Assembly: GCA_025403435.1 (NCBI GenBank)
Contig: CM046327.1
Location: forward strand, 18,924,794 to 18,988,793
DNA from: Artocarpus heterophyllus
Lineage: Eukaryota > Streptophyta > Magnoliopsida > Rosales > Moraceae
Direction of reading: 5' to 3'
DNA length: 64,000 bases
Part shown: piece by piece, positions 24,710-37,157 of the stretch
Position numbering within the stretch: position 1 is the first letter of the stretch
How the letters are laid out: each line of letters begins with the position of its first letter
The notes under the pieces: generated by a model
What the model saw: only the letters and a program-made list of their open reading frames with translations
Told to the model about the DNA's origin: nothing
Databases searched by the model: none
Program-made: the position numbers and the translations under genes

Positions 24710-25085
24710 ACAAATCAATTGGTATCAGCACTTGACTTAAGAACTTTATGAGGAGGGAGGTTTTAGGTTTAAGTATTGGGGACACGAAAAAATCTTTAAG
24801 GGTCACTAGGTACCCAGATAGGACAGTACGTGTGAATAACGAATATAAAACCTACAAGTCCGTAGGCCCAGAAGAGGGCCCGATGGAGGGTTGAAGCATT
24901 ATGATAAAAAGATGCATGGGGCCCACCTTGTGGGACCCCTAGCATAGTCGGGTCTTACACTTGTTACTCAGACATACTATCTCTTCTGGGCACCTAGCGG
25001 CCCTTAGGGATCTCTTCGCGTCCCCTAACACTTGAACCTATGACCTCTATACTTATAAGGTTCTCAAATCAAGTATTATATAGTA
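24710..25085. repeat. Inverted pair of SINE-like sequences
   Basis: A segment at 24766-24830 (GGTTTAAGTATTGGGGACAC..CTAGGTACCCAGA) recurs in inverted form at 24975-25038 (minus: GGTTCAAGTGTTAGGGGACG..CTAGGTGCCCAGA). GGTTCAAGT is box B-like, and TGGTATCAGCACTTGAC (24719-24735) could be part of a tRNA-like head. The two copies have diverged, with about 145 bp between them. Confidence 0.5.
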
Positions 25086-25460
25086 ATACAGTATTACTAT
25101 AGTAATACTATATTTCTCAGCCGCCGGCGGTCTGATGAAATCGTCGGTAAATCTTTGTATTTATATAAAGTAATATTATAGTTCTCGACGACCAGCAATA
25201 TGACAAAGTCGTCAGTGAATGTTGTTTCATGATAATATAGTATTACTAGAGTAATATTGTATTTCTTAGCCGCCAACGGTCTGACAAAGTAGTTGATTAA
25301 TCTTTGTATTTATACGGTAATACAGTATTATCAGAGTAATATTGTATTTCTCGGCCATCAGCGCTCCAGCGAAATCGCCGGTGAATCTTTTTATTTACAC
25401 GGTAATACAATATTACAAAAGTAATACTGTATTGCTTGGCTGTCCATAGTCTAATAAGGG
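25086..25460. repeat. Minisatellite, about 5 units of 68-86 bp
   Basis: Diverged tandem units, each carrying AGTAATAYTRTATTTCT, then a GC-rich core (CAGCCGCCGGCGGTCTG or variants), then AATCTTTGTATTTATA. Unit markers begin near 25101, 25169, 25250, 25334 and 25420. Confidence 0.75.
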
Positions 25461-26323
25461 AGGAGGATGAGAGATATAGAGAAGAAAGAGGTGGGAGTAT
25501 TTAGGGGTTTTTGTTCTCAATTTCTCATGAGATATTACTCAATTTCTTATTATATGATATTTACTACACATTTTGAAACTATATGATATTATTTACTAAG
25601 TTTTAATTATTTTGCTCTTTCTCCCTAAAAAAATATTATAATCCTTTTTTTCCTTTATATTTTGTATCCCTCCAACTCTTTTCATCATTCCTCCTCTCCC
25701 TCCCTTGTACCAAACAGATGTCAAGGGCCGAGCTAACTTAGGCTCTAAGGAAAAGCCATCGCTCTTTTTGTTCTAGTTTCTCCCCCTTAAAAATTCTAAT
25801 TACAATACCCATATATATGTACAATATATGATGTTTTTTTAAAAAAAAAAATTGATTCATTACTATCGGTCAATCAAGTCTTTTTTTTTTTTACTTTTTT
25901 GTAAAGGAAGTTTTTTTTTTAAACTTTTAAGTATACTTATATTCATGAAAATTGGACTTTTAAATGGTTAAGATTTTCATATTAAAAGGTCAATCCATTA
26001 AATGGGGTCACCAATATCCTTATAAGTTAGTATTTGTGTTAGTATCATAAAGATGTAAGTTTGAGTTTCTTTTACTTTTATACATATTTCAAATTTAAAA
26101 CTCAAATAAATCAAAAATTAATTATCCTACTATATAAATTCATAAACTGTGACCTTAAAAAAAAACTATATCACAAGTTTTAGTTTTTCTCAAAGAAGAA
26201 AAGAAAGATACAAATAAATAAATAGATCAATAAAGATAAATATTTTGTATTGTAGGTTTAGTTAAATATTTCGATTAAAAAAATTTAGGCATTAATAACA
26301 ATTAACAAATAATAAGATTAAAT
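25461..26323. other. AT-rich intergenic DNA
   Basis: Homopolymer-rich sequence without a supported gene or element with clear ends. Confidence 0.5.
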
Positions 26324-26490
26324 GTTGTTTGACCCTCAAATTGAACCAATTGGTTCTAAACCAATAAACAGTGTAAAGCTTTTAGCAGCTATAGAAAAAA
26401 GAAAAAAAAACAAAAAGTTGTTATAGTATAAAGCTCTCACATACTAGCGTTCTTAGCCAAAATTGGTTTAAGTCATTAATTCTTTTGTGC
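26324..26490. mobile_element. MITE-like element, GTGAGAGCTTTA family (second copy)
   Basis: Inverted relative of 2974-3146: TGTTTGACC near one end, GTAAAGCTTTTAGCAGC and AAAGCTCTCACATAC inside, and TTGGTTTAAG near the other end. Confidence 0.45.
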
Positions 26491-26603
26491 TTATATAAGT
26501 AGTTTCTACCACTATATGGACTTACATTACATACAGAATTGATGGTAACTTATGCAATAAAAAACATAATCTTTAATAATCTTTTTAAATTAAATTATAC
26601 TTG

Positions 26604-27461
26604 AAAAGGGATTAAATACAAAAATTTCCCATGAATTATGGGCTTTTGTAACACTTTGCTCCCAAAATTCAAAACCTAACATCTGTTCCCCTTAAAGTAT
26701 AAATTGTTAGCAAAAATGGTTCTTTTGTTAGAATTTTAATAGAAAATTGATGAACGATTATAAAGTTAGGGGTATTTTGGTAATTTTGCTTATAAAATAA
26801 CCATAAAAATTAAAACAATAATAAAAAATAGTCTTTATTAATAATTAAAAACAAAAAAAAATCAATTAAAACTGTTATACTGTTAGAATCATTCTTTTTT
26901 AATGTACCAAAATTTTCTTCAACATTTTATTTTTTCACACCCAAAAAGTATTTTGAAATTTTAAAAGTTTTATATATTTGTAGAATGAAAAAGTTATAAC
27001 AAGAAATATCACACGAAATTTTCAAAGAGAAAAAAAATTTGACAGTATTAATAAATTTTCCTTCATATTTTGAAGTTTTTATTAGTATTTATAACTTTTA
27101 AAATTTCAAAATACTTTTAGTGTATGAAAAAAAGTTAATAAAATTGTAAAGAAAATTTATGTATATCTAAAAAAAGGGATCCAGACAGTAATATAGTATG
27201 TTTTTAATTGATTTTTTATTTTTAATCATCCATAAAGCCTATTTTTATTATATTTTTATTTTTTGGTTGTTTTTATAACTAAAATTATCAAATATTTCTA
27301 ATTTTAAAATTATTTGTCAATTCGACGTTAAAATTCTAATAGAATGATCATTTTTCTTAACAGTTCATTCTGTAAGGGGAATAGATGCTACGTTTTGAAG
27401 TTTGAGGGACAAAGTGTTACAAAAGCTATAGTTCAGTGGGAATTTTTGTAATTAATCCTTT
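26604..27461. mobile_element. Long fold-back element, about 860 bp
   Basis: The outer 130 bp or so of each side are inverted copies: the left starts AAAGGGATTAAATACAAAAA..CTTTTGTAACACTTTG, and the reverse complement of the right starts AAAGGATTAATTACAAAAA..CTTTTGTAACACTTTG. Inverted similarity continues inward (CACACCCAAAAAGTATTTTG with CAAAATACTTTTAGTGTATG) to a centre near 27040. There is no coding capacity and no clear target duplication. Confidence 0.7.
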
Positions 27462-29514
27462 AAAAAAAGACCTAAAAGTTGTTGAGTTTATGCATACTAT
27501 AAGGAAAGGCAAGTAGTTGGGTTTATCAATTCGAGCCGCCCAACCCCACCCATGAAGGCCCAAAGAAAATAGTGGATTGGGCCGACCAAGAGATAGGGAG
27601 GGTATACCTAGCCCAGCTCGAAAGCTTTGTGGGCCTAAGGCTACCCAACCCAGTTTTTATATTAGAATACTAAAAAATTCAAAACAAAATCTATGCTCGT
27701 GAAGCCAGACTGATCTTTAGCTAAGCTGAAGAATTAGGCTCAGCTTAGCCTAGTCTTTTTCTGGGTCAAGTTGGTGTCAGGTTGGTGTCTAGGCCTCAGG
27801 AAGGCCCATTTTGGCTCGACATAAATTGACACCTCTAGATATTACCTGCATGTGATCTCTGTTGCTAAAATAATATTTTATAATATAGTATTGGCCATAT
27901 TGGTTTTCAAAAACGTTGAGAAAGACTTATTTTGTACCCCTAAGGAATTATTTTAAGAGGAATTTTCTTAAATGCCATATTTTAAAATTTACTTTTTATA
28001 AATACCACATGTCACAACCTAATATTAAATATGAATGATAGTCTAACATAACTTTTTCTAAGTGTGACATGAATAAACCTCATTAGTTTGGCCTTTCTTT
28101 TTTTTTCAAAAACATGGTTTAATTTCATAAGCTTTACCCCCTGTTTCCGTACATTTCAACCGTTTTGCTTTCACTGTTTATGCAAACGTTCTAAATCTTA
28201 GAACACTTCTCTTTATTTTATGGAATTTTTATAGTAGAGAAGGTTAATTTACTCTATCAATGGAACATGTTATTTTGTCGGATTAACTTTCTAACGGTAT
28301 GATGTCCAATTGGAAGCAGTTTTATATCACGTGCCACAAATTTTTAACATTTACAGGTTATACGTCAAACCGTTAAAACGTTAATCCTATAATTAAAACA
28401 CCCTACTTCACGGGTGGGCAAAATAGTCTTCTCCACCGTTAACGATTTTCTATTTTTATAGCATAACCACAAACAAGAATTCCTTAACATGCATAAAAAC
28501 AATAATGACTATTTTCCAAAGACTTCAATAATTAAATATCTATAGCATGCAAGAAAAAGAAGGCGACAAGAACTTGAAATCAACGTGAATCTTGATATTA
28601 GAGAAGAAAAGGACTTAGGAAAACGACATTCCTCTTTGAATTGAGAATGCTTCTTAAGATGGCAACAAAAGTATAGAAGAACGACAACTGCCCCCCCAGT
28701 GGATCAAGGCCTCTCTATACGTGTGCCCTTTTTTTTTTTAATAATCTTTCTTCTAGTTTGTTCCCCACCTGAAATTTTTTAATGCAAATATAAAATATGT
28801 ACATGGAATTTTTTTTTAAAAAAAATTCATTGATTCGAGTCAAGTTAAAAGTAATAACATTTCAAATTTAAAGTCTCAAATAAATCAAATTAATCAAAAT
28901 CAATGATAGTATCATATAAATTCATATTTTTTGGACTCAACTTTAAAAAAGGAAGTAAACTAGAGCACAAATACATAAATAAAGTTTGATTAACCTTTTA
29001 AAGTGGGTGGCATGTACTGAGCACAGACCAATATTTGAAGTTTGGAGGCAGAGTGAAAAAGTGGAGAAGTTCAAGGAATATAGTGAAGCAGCAAAGAAAC
29101 AATTCATCTTCAATGCCACGAAATTGTTTTAGGTATAAAATTTTTTTTCGTTAGTTCTAAAATTCTAATAAGTATCATTCTTATCTTATTGGAAATTTAC
29201 AATTGAAAAAAATAAATTTCTAAATCAATATTATTTTTTACTCTATTTAGTAGTATTTAGAAAAATAAGAGGAAAAATACTAGAATAAATAAAAAAAAAA
29301 ATATAGACAATTAGTCTATCTATAAGAATAAGAAAGCCTAAATTAGCCTCCCCTGTTAGAATTTTTGTTAAAAACAAATGAAAAAAAGGAGTCATGCAAT
29401 AACGTGGAATAATTTCTTTCAGAATTTATTATAAAAACAAACGCAAAAACCATGTGACCACACTTAAACTTTAATTTTAACATCAATTCTAATCCAAGCA
29501 GACATTCTGCCTAT

Positions 29515-29554
<40 letters not shown>

Positions 29555-29701
29555 AAGATTAAGACATTGCTCAGAAAAGTAAAAGCTACATAATTCAATA
29601 TTTAAGATCTAAACATCTTCAGTCACAGAAAATTACTTTACACAACACAAGTTCCACAACCTCGGACAAAGCATTTTGAAAGGGAAGTTATTGTCCTAAA
29701 A
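27462..29701. other. Intergenic DNA with MITE-like and simple repeats
   Basis: 27940-28080 resembles 59420-59550 and, inverted, 57935-58075 (AAATGCCATATTTTAAAATTT..TAAATACCACATG), probably a short mobile family. 28550-28640 resembles promoter DNA of copy A (AACTTGAAA..CGACATTCCTCTTT). A TA run lies at 29519-29548. No gene is seen. Confidence 0.5.
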
Positions 29702-32700
29702 TTACTGCCTTTTTCTGTTGAGGTCTTTCACCTTGCTCACGCCATCTCTCTTTCGTTTGCCTGCACCAGTTGATCAAGACTCGTCTCATGTTTCAGTAAC
29801 TAAAACCAAACTAAACAAGATTCATAGCTAACCTTGAGATTGTTGGTCATTTGCATTGTCGGAAAATCGGAAAATGGAGACTTTGAATGAAATGTCGGTT
29901 CGATTAAGAAGCTCAAATACGCATACGTCGCCCACTTTCAAATCATTGTCCTCTGCAAATACATTCCAACCATTAGAGACTATAGGTAGAAATTTTATAG
30001 CTTTCGTGCTCCGTATTTGGTATTGAGCAGACCACGATGCACCATTTGGGACCGAAAGGACGACACGGCATTCATTCTTAAGGTATCTCTCGGCAAAGTC
30101 GAATGGTACAGCCTGCCCAAGAAAAAGCAAGAAAGTAAAAAATTAAATTTGGTGAAAGTTTCTAGTCGATCAAGAAAAGTCTCTTTTTCACTGAAAATAA
30201 TTTTCTTCCTATAGGATTATAACCCCGTTATTCACAAAATTGTGACCCACAGTCTAGTATTTGGTGTGTTTTTATTAGTAGTAGGTTTATCACCCTATTC
30301 ATATTGGATTAAATAGTTAAATAGGATTGCTCTCTTTCATATACAGGCTGAGAAACTTTACCAACTGCCCCTTGTAACCAGCAGCATATGATGGTTGCAT
30401 AACAACCTTGAAGAAAGGTTTTTCAGATTCAAAGACAGCTCTTTCAAGAATTCTTGCTTTCTCGAGACCTTTTAAGGATTCGCGTTGCTTGATGGAGGTA
30501 TATTTGCATCTTCTTGCTTGTTCTATAGGCATGCTGGTTTCATCATTTATGTTGCCACCGGATTCAGTGTCATTCGTCGGACTTTCTTCCTGCTTCACTT
30601 GAAATTTTCCACCCTTGGGAGCTGAAACACCTCCGACAACATACACGGGAAACAAGAAAATGTGTGAGAAAAAAATTGGTGTATACGTAGAAAGGAAACA
30701 AAATCCTTATTCACCTGCGGGCAAGGGAGGTTCTCGGTTTCCATTAAGGCGGAAAATTACAACTTCAAGTGACAATGGTACACCCTTAAGCAGAACAAAT
30801 ACACAAACATCACCTACTTCAAGATTATTTTCTCGAACAAATGTCATCCAACCGGTGAATAACCTCGCAAATATTTGTGTATCGTACACTTTGATATTGT
30901 ACTTCACAAACCAGGTTCTCCTCCTTCCATCTCGAACTTTGAGGCAGATCAAATCACTAGAATTTTTGAGATATTTCTTTGCAAATGCGTGTGGAAAACA
31001 CTAGAAAAAAAAAGGAATGAAAGGAAGCAAATTAAGACAATGTGAGCACACATTTTGAAGGGAAAATGAAGAATGGAGCGCTGCTCCTTAATAAACATTT
31101 ATCTCTTGTCTGCAAAATGAATTTCGCAGAAATTAGTGCTGGCATGCAAAGTTTTCAAAAGAGAGCTTACCAAGCGATTACCATGGATATAGGATGGCTG
31201 CATTACAAGCTTAAAAAATGGCCTGACAGATTTGAAACCACTAGCCTTGTTAAGAGCCGCAGATTTTTCAGTGCTCATCAGTGGTTTCATAGCGTCCAAT
31301 TTCCTCTGCCTTGTAGTGGTAGATTTATCCTTATCACTTGTAGGCAAACCATTTTTCACTGCATTCCATAAAAATAAAATAAGAACAAAAGAATCATGCT
31401 TTTTTGTCAAATACAGAGTTAATTATCATGAACATCTTGTTTAAGCCCATAAAAACATAATAAGTGAGCAAGTAAAACTTTCGATACCTGTAATCTCTGC
31501 CTTAGATGCCTCTGAGTTTCCTTTGCTCCCTTTCCTTTGTGTTGTTCTGTTCTTCCCATGAGAACCTTTACTTTTAGAATGAGACAAGGTGCTTCTATTT
31601 TTACCAGTCGAACCGGTTTTCATTCTTTTGGGAGGCTGAGAACATGGTAAGGAAGATTTTTCCCTTGTTTTACAGGATGGTGAAATTTCATCCAAGATTT
31701 GAGTAGAATCATCTTCATTATAAGCTTCCGTGTTAGGAACTCGGAGATCTCCACCAAAACGGACAGGAAGAATTGGATAATCTATCTCGGTAGTACTGGT
31801 ATCGAATATAAAAGCGCAAAATTTAGAATTCCCTTCATATTTAAAGATTAACAAGTGGCCTCTAACAATGGAATAGTGATTTACAAACTCTGGCCAACCC
31901 CTCTCTAACCAAACCTTGCCATCATCTTTTTTCAATTTCATTTCCCATTTTGAGCCACATGGAAGCTTAACAGAAACCGAATCAGATAAAGTTTCTCCAT
32001 GTGTTCTGATAAACTTGTTGGGAATTTTCTGCCAAACAAGTAAAATGTCTCAAGTAACTTGTAAAACAACACTAATGGAATTTCAGAATCCAAGCTTAAG
32101 CGTTAAAAACTTACTCATGCATCGTTTCAAAAAAAAATAATAATAAAGAAATAAAGAAAAACTTTTGTATTTAGGCATTATCTTGGCTTGTTAAAAGGTG
32201 AGATAATAGGTCATCAGATCATTGGTCTATTATCAATTGTCATACACCCCTTTCTGATGAGTAGCAGCAGCCAGGAAAAAAAATGACACATGAAAATGCT
32301 CCTCCGTTTAAGCATTAAGAACTTTTACATACATATATATACATATATATATATATATTCAAGTCCATATATATACATATGAATATATTTATATATATTA
32401 GAACACACAACAAAAAAATATTACAGCCATGGAGAGAGTGTCGTGATCTCCTTTCGCAATGGCCTCTTTCTTTCTTTTTTTCTTCTTCAATTTTTTAAAC
32501 CATATTATCCCCATTTGCCTCTGTTGGAATTTTTTATTTTTTTCTTTGATTTGTGATTAAAAAAAAGGCTAAAATTCAATGACAATATGATATTTAGTCA
32601 GAGGTCCATTAGTCAATACTAAATATTACCTTACACCAATTAGGAGAAAAAAAAAAAAAAAAAGGAGAGTAGCCAACTATAAGATTTGAACAGAATAATT

Positions 32701-32832
32701 ATGTGATCTTTCAAGGTAGAAATTAAAAAGGGAGATCTAGAAACTCACAAGCTTGTTCTCTTGAAGAGTTTCTTCAAGAATTATCTTGAAAAATTGTAGA
32801 GTCCTTGACGAAAACGTTGCCTGGCTTGACAT
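29702..32832 (-). CDS. B3-domain transcription factor, REM type, three B3 domains (copy B, intact)
   Basis: Likely nuclear DNA-binding protein; REM genes act mainly in reproductive meristems and floral organs, and the target is unknown. Seven exons: 32832-32749, 32028-31488, 31358-31171, 31000-30715, 30621-30362, 30112-29833, 29760-29702. All have GT..AG borders, phases agree, and the sum is 1698 nt or 565 residues. B3-1 spans about 14-110 (FFKIILEET.. to GNSKFCAFIFDTS), B3-2 about 255-355 (PFFKLVMQPSY.. to VGDVCVFVLLKG), and B3-3 about 434-540 (PFFKVVMQPSYAAG.. to VGDVCVFELLNRTD). Between B3-1 and B3-2 lies a basic Ser/Lys-rich linker (PPKRMKTG). The last exon gives a basic tail GKRKRDGVSKVKDLNRKRQ, a possible nuclear localisation signal. 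A G-box lies about 460 bp upstream. This is the best intact member in the centre of the cluster. Confidence 0.88.
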
Positions 32833-35160
32833 CTTTGAACTCGTAAAGCTTGAAATTGGGCTTCGAAGCCAGAGACAAAATTATATTAACGCTATCGAAG
32901 AAAAAGACATGACATCCAAGCTTCATTAGAATCTACCAAAAAAGAAAAGAAAAGAAAAGAAAAGAAAAAAAGCATCGACAAAACCATTTTAAAAAAAAAT
33001 GTCAGTAAAAAGAAAATTATAAATCAACCAAAACAATATAAAAGTATTTTCTAGCACTAAAATGGACTTACATTCAGAATTTTTTATTTCTTCTTGATAT
33101 AAGATTTTGCATGCAAACAACTAAACTCAAGTTTCTAAGCTCATTTGAAAAATCTGGAAGTCATTGAAGTAGAATAAGCTATACGTGTATACATATATAT
33201 ATATATATATATATAGAGTGTGCGCGTGTATATATAGGGAAAGTGAAGTGGCAGCTGAGTTTGTCATCAACGCGTCATGAAGTTACCACCACGTGTTGTT
33301 TTTCTCTCTGTTTAGCTAAGATTATTACAATTTCCCATTATATATGTACTATTAGTGAGACAGCTTTTCAGAAACGTTGCATAGGAAAACCTATTAGGCA
33401 ACGACAGTATGGAAAACGACAATATCTCTTGCAAATAACTAGAAGAATACTGTAGAAAAGGATAAACGGATACTAAGAAACAGAAATGACTTTGGAAAAC
33501 AAAACAGAAAAAAGAAAAAAAAAATTGATATTAGAAAACGATAATAATTTGGGAGAACGACATTCCTCTTTAAAACAATTCAAGTTTCTCTATTATTGTT
33601 ATGATCTGATGGAAAAATAGTTTAGAAAAAACACACGTGATATAACTCGTTGGTGATTACAGTTTCAACACTTCTCTATGGTTCTAATTGTTTTTGCTAT
33701 AATATTTTCTCTCATAAAATTTAAAAAAAAAAAGTTTCAATCATAAAACATGATTTCAACCGCTCTCCTAAATAAACTATAAAATAAGACAATATTAAAT
33801 GGGGACCAATCGTACAACTACTGTAAAATCAATCCCACAACATCAGGCTTATTTATAGGACCTATTTTTTTTTAAAAAAAAAATTATGTCGCTTTTAAAA
33901 AATAATTATTTATGCTAGGTTTAAAAAAGTGTCACATTGCACTCAAAAAGTAGTTATCCTAAAAAAAATATATCACATTTACCCTCGTAATACATGATTA
34001 AGTTCTATCACATTTATACATATACAGCATTTTATAAGAATAAATTTTATTTAATAAATTGTAAAAGATTACTCACCTCCTTTTGGTGCTTAGTGTTGAT
34101 AATGCCTCTAAAGCTATGGTGTTGCACACCGTATGAGGCGGCGCCAACATGCTGCCCAAAATCTACAAACAATCGACAGAAGCTCAAATTTTAAAAAGTT
34201 CAATTTTCATCAAAATCACTATAATTTTGGCAATTGATTAAATAATTACCAAGCCCAACATTCTCTTAAAGTAATTATATTTTCTTATCTGACTTACCTT
34301 ACTGCCTATTGGACCATAAAAAAAATTAATAAATAAATTTCAACTTTTTACGCTATCAATTAAACATAGAAAATGACAATTAACTATCATTTTGTTCATA
34401 GTTTTTCTCTTTATTCTTTGATGAAAAAAATATTACCTAGAAAAAAAAAGAAAGTGAAAAATAGAAATAACTGTTGATTTGCTAAAAAGACAACAGAAAC
34501 ACAGCCAAAAAAACAAAAAAAAAAAAACAATAGGGCTTAAAAAAATCCCAAAAGAGGGTTTAATTCCGTTGTAAAAAAAAAAAAAAAAGTCTCTGGTTTT
34601 CCATCTTCCAATGAAAGGGTTTACCATTAACATGGCAGCATTGCGTTTATACAAAATGGTTTGCACCTTGGGAAATAAATGATCGTGAATTGGTATCTCT
34701 AACCGCAATTGTCTTGCTTTTTCAACCTAGTTTTTCCAATCTTTTTGTGCGAATGAATCCTTATCGTGACCACACACTTTTCCATGAACAACTAAAAAAA
34801 TTGCACAACAGACAGTTGTTATGGAAATTGAGTTTTGGGTGGTCGCAGGAACCACACAAAAAAAAAAAAGAGTCCTATGATATTAGGTACACAAATATGA
34901 CTCAACTTTTCTCAGTGGAGTATTTTCAATTTGTCCTTCAAAGTTTGAAAACTCTCACTTTGTCCTCGAGTTTTAAATTAATCCCATTCAGCCTCCGCTG
35001 TTAGAATTTTTGTTAAAAACAAACCAAACAAAAAACACCATTTATCTTCCTAGCAAAACACCACGTGACCGCATTTATCTTCCTTTTCTTCAGTTTGATC
35101 TCAACGCCCAAAAAAGTAAAAAAGCTAAAAACTTCAATTAACATCCAAACTGCTTCAAAG
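32833..35160. other. REM promoter and intergenic DNA, duplicated at 47.9-50.8 kb
   Basis: Nearly all of this stretch has a matching copy at 47.92-50.84 kb, including the G-box context, the ACAGTATGG..CGACAATATC stretch and the GAATGAATCCTTATCGTGACC stretch. TA-rich microsatellites lie near 32330-32360 and 33190-33214. I see no gene here. Confidence 0.7.
33290..33295. promoter_or_regulatory. G-box upstream of REM copy B
   Basis: CACGTG in GTTACCACCACGTGTTGTTT, about 460 bp upstream of the start codon. The same 20-bp context is at 36369 and 56992; the 48 kb duplicate reads CACGCG (48353-48358). Confidence 0.55.
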
Positions 35161-35994
35161 TCAGAGAAAAATACTTTACACAAGTTCCAAATCCACGGTA
35201 GTATTGTTATCAAATATGGAATAGTGCTTTGCAAACTCTTTCTAACCAAACCTTGCCGTCATGTTTTTTCAACTTCATTTCCCATTTTGAGCCACAGGGA
35301 AGCTTAACAGAAACCGAATCTGATAAAGTTTCTCCATATTTTCTGATAATTTTTTTGGGAATTTGCTGCCAAACAAGCAAAGATGTCTTAAATAACTTGT
35401 AATATATCACTAATTCAATTTCAGAATCCAAGCTTAAGCAAGAAAGTTATGTATTTGAGGCATTTTCCTGGCTTGTTAAAAAGGTGAAATAAAGGAAAAC
35501 AGGATCTTGGTCTATTATCAATTATCCTATACCCCTTTCAAATAAGTAATAGCTGCCCAACAAAAAAGGGCCCGCATAAAAATGCTCCTCTGTTCAAATT
35601 TCAAGAACCTTTGAGAGGGTGTGGTGATCTCCTTTGACAATAGCCTCTCTCTTCTCTCTCTCTTCGTCTTTTTTTTTTTTTTTTTTTTTTTTGAAACGTC
35701 TTTTTGCTTCTATAGGAAATTTTTTCTTTTTTTGATAAATGATCATGGGATTTGGTCGCAGGTTCATTAGTCAATACTAAAAGTATAGTACACCAATTTA
35801 CCCAAAAAAAAAAACAAAAGAGTACACCAACTAAAAGATTTGAACGAAGCAGAAATTTATTTCAAGGTAGAAATTAAAAGGGAGGTCTAGAAACTTACAA
35901 GCTTGTTCTCTCGAAGAGTTTTCTCCAAGAATGATCTTGAAAAATTGTGGGGTCTTTGATGAAAATGAAACTGTTGACTGGTTTGTCTGCCAGG
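35160..35994 (-). pseudogene. REM-type B3 gene, internally deleted (copy B')
   Basis: Exon 1 (35994-35899) begins CTG where the paralogue at 56636 has ATG, and a 1-bp insertion turns ILEETLQENKL into ILGENSSREQA. Exon 2 starts at 35365 (QIPKKIIRKYGETLSDSVSV) and reads well to KKHDGKVWLER, then is frameshifted by a deletion. Around 35195 the exon 2 sequence (TTTGATAACAATACTACC on minus) jumps straight to the end of the last exon and 3' flank (GGATTTGGAACTTGTGTAAA), so about 2 kb of gene is missing. The gene is dead. Confidence 0.85.
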
Positions 35995-36368
35995 CGCTCA
36001 GTGCAAAATATTGCTGTAGAAGAAAACGACAATGATCCAAGCTTCATCATAATCAACCCAAAAAATGAGACAAAAAAAAAAAAAAAGCAAAAAAAAAATC
36101 AATTAAAAAAATCTCAGCAAAAAGAAAAAAAAAGAAAAAAAGAAAGCCAACCAAAAAAAGGATCAAGTACTTTCTAGTAGTAAATGGGCTTGTATTCAGA
36201 GCTTTGGTCTCTTCTTGCCCTAATATTTTGCGTGCAACAACCAAACTCAAGCTGCTGGGCTCATTTGAACAGTCTGGAAGGACTTGAAGCACTATAGGAT
36301 ATATACATATATATAGGGAAAGCGAATTGGTAGTTGAGTTTATCATCAATGCGTCATGAAGTTACCAC

Positions 36369-36374
36369 CACGTG
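36369..36374. promoter_or_regulatory. G-box upstream of REM copy B'
   Basis: CACGTG in the shared context GTTACCACCACGTGTTGTTT, about 375 bp upstream of the former start. Confidence 0.5.
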
Positions 36375-36852
36375 TTGTTTCATCTCTATATAGCTAAGAT
36401 ACTATTCGTCAGAGCTCTTAAACCAGAGACAACAACGGCATGGAAAAGCGATAACATATCTTGCCATAGAAAAGGATAAACGTATATTTAGAAATGCAAA
36501 TGAAACAGAAAATTATATTAGACAACGGCATTCCTAAAAATATATATAGATAACGACAATAGCATGGGACAACGACATTCCTCTTTAAAACAATAAGGAT
36601 GCATTTGATTGAAGTAGGGTTTATGTCGTTTGAACCAAACATTTTACTTCAACCCGTGTTTGACAACAAATTTTAAGTTCGAATTTGAACTATTGACTTG
36701 ATATTTTGAACCTAAAAGGTAACCTAAGTCTAAAAATACTACTCTTTTGTTTTCAACATTAATTTGAACCTTGTTTTTAAAACATATATTTCAGACTAAA
36801 AAACTCAAACCATCTATTTCGAACCAATAAACCAAATGAATCCTAAGTTTGA

Positions 36853-37010
36853 GAGTGTTTGAAAACACAGTTGAAACTACAATTAGAACTAAAAAATTGT
36901 AGCATGTGAGAGCTTTATACTATAACAAACTTTTGCTTCACACTATAGCAAGTAAGATCTTTACACCATAACAGTTAAAACCTATTAATTCTAACTAGAT
37001 CGCCAAACCA
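36853..37010. mobile_element. MITE-like element, GTGAGAGCTTTA family (third copy)
   Basis: Contains AGCATGTGAGAGCTTTATAC and CTATAGCAAGTAAGATCTTTAC; ends near GATCGCCAAACC. Confidence 0.4.
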
Positions 37011-37157
37011 AAACTTTCTCATTGAGATGACTGAAAAGAGTTTACAAAAACAATACGTGATATATTCTCTAGTCTTTAGAATAGGTCAATAATACGACAC
37101 TACGATTAATAGAAAATTGGTTCCATGACACGTGACTTAAAATAAGACCTTTTTCTT

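Larger units (their letters stand above)
36000..37152. other. Upstream DNA of copy B', duplicated near 56.7-57.6 kb
   Basis: Matches the upstream region of copy E. Holds a G-box and, at 36853-37010, a MITE-like copy of the GTGAGAGCTTTA family. No gene. Confidence 0.6.

Noticed and set aside
29519..29548. TA-rich runs as origins or promoters
   Set aside because: Plain microsatellites; similar runs occur at 23389, 24030, 33190 and 55198 without any common context.
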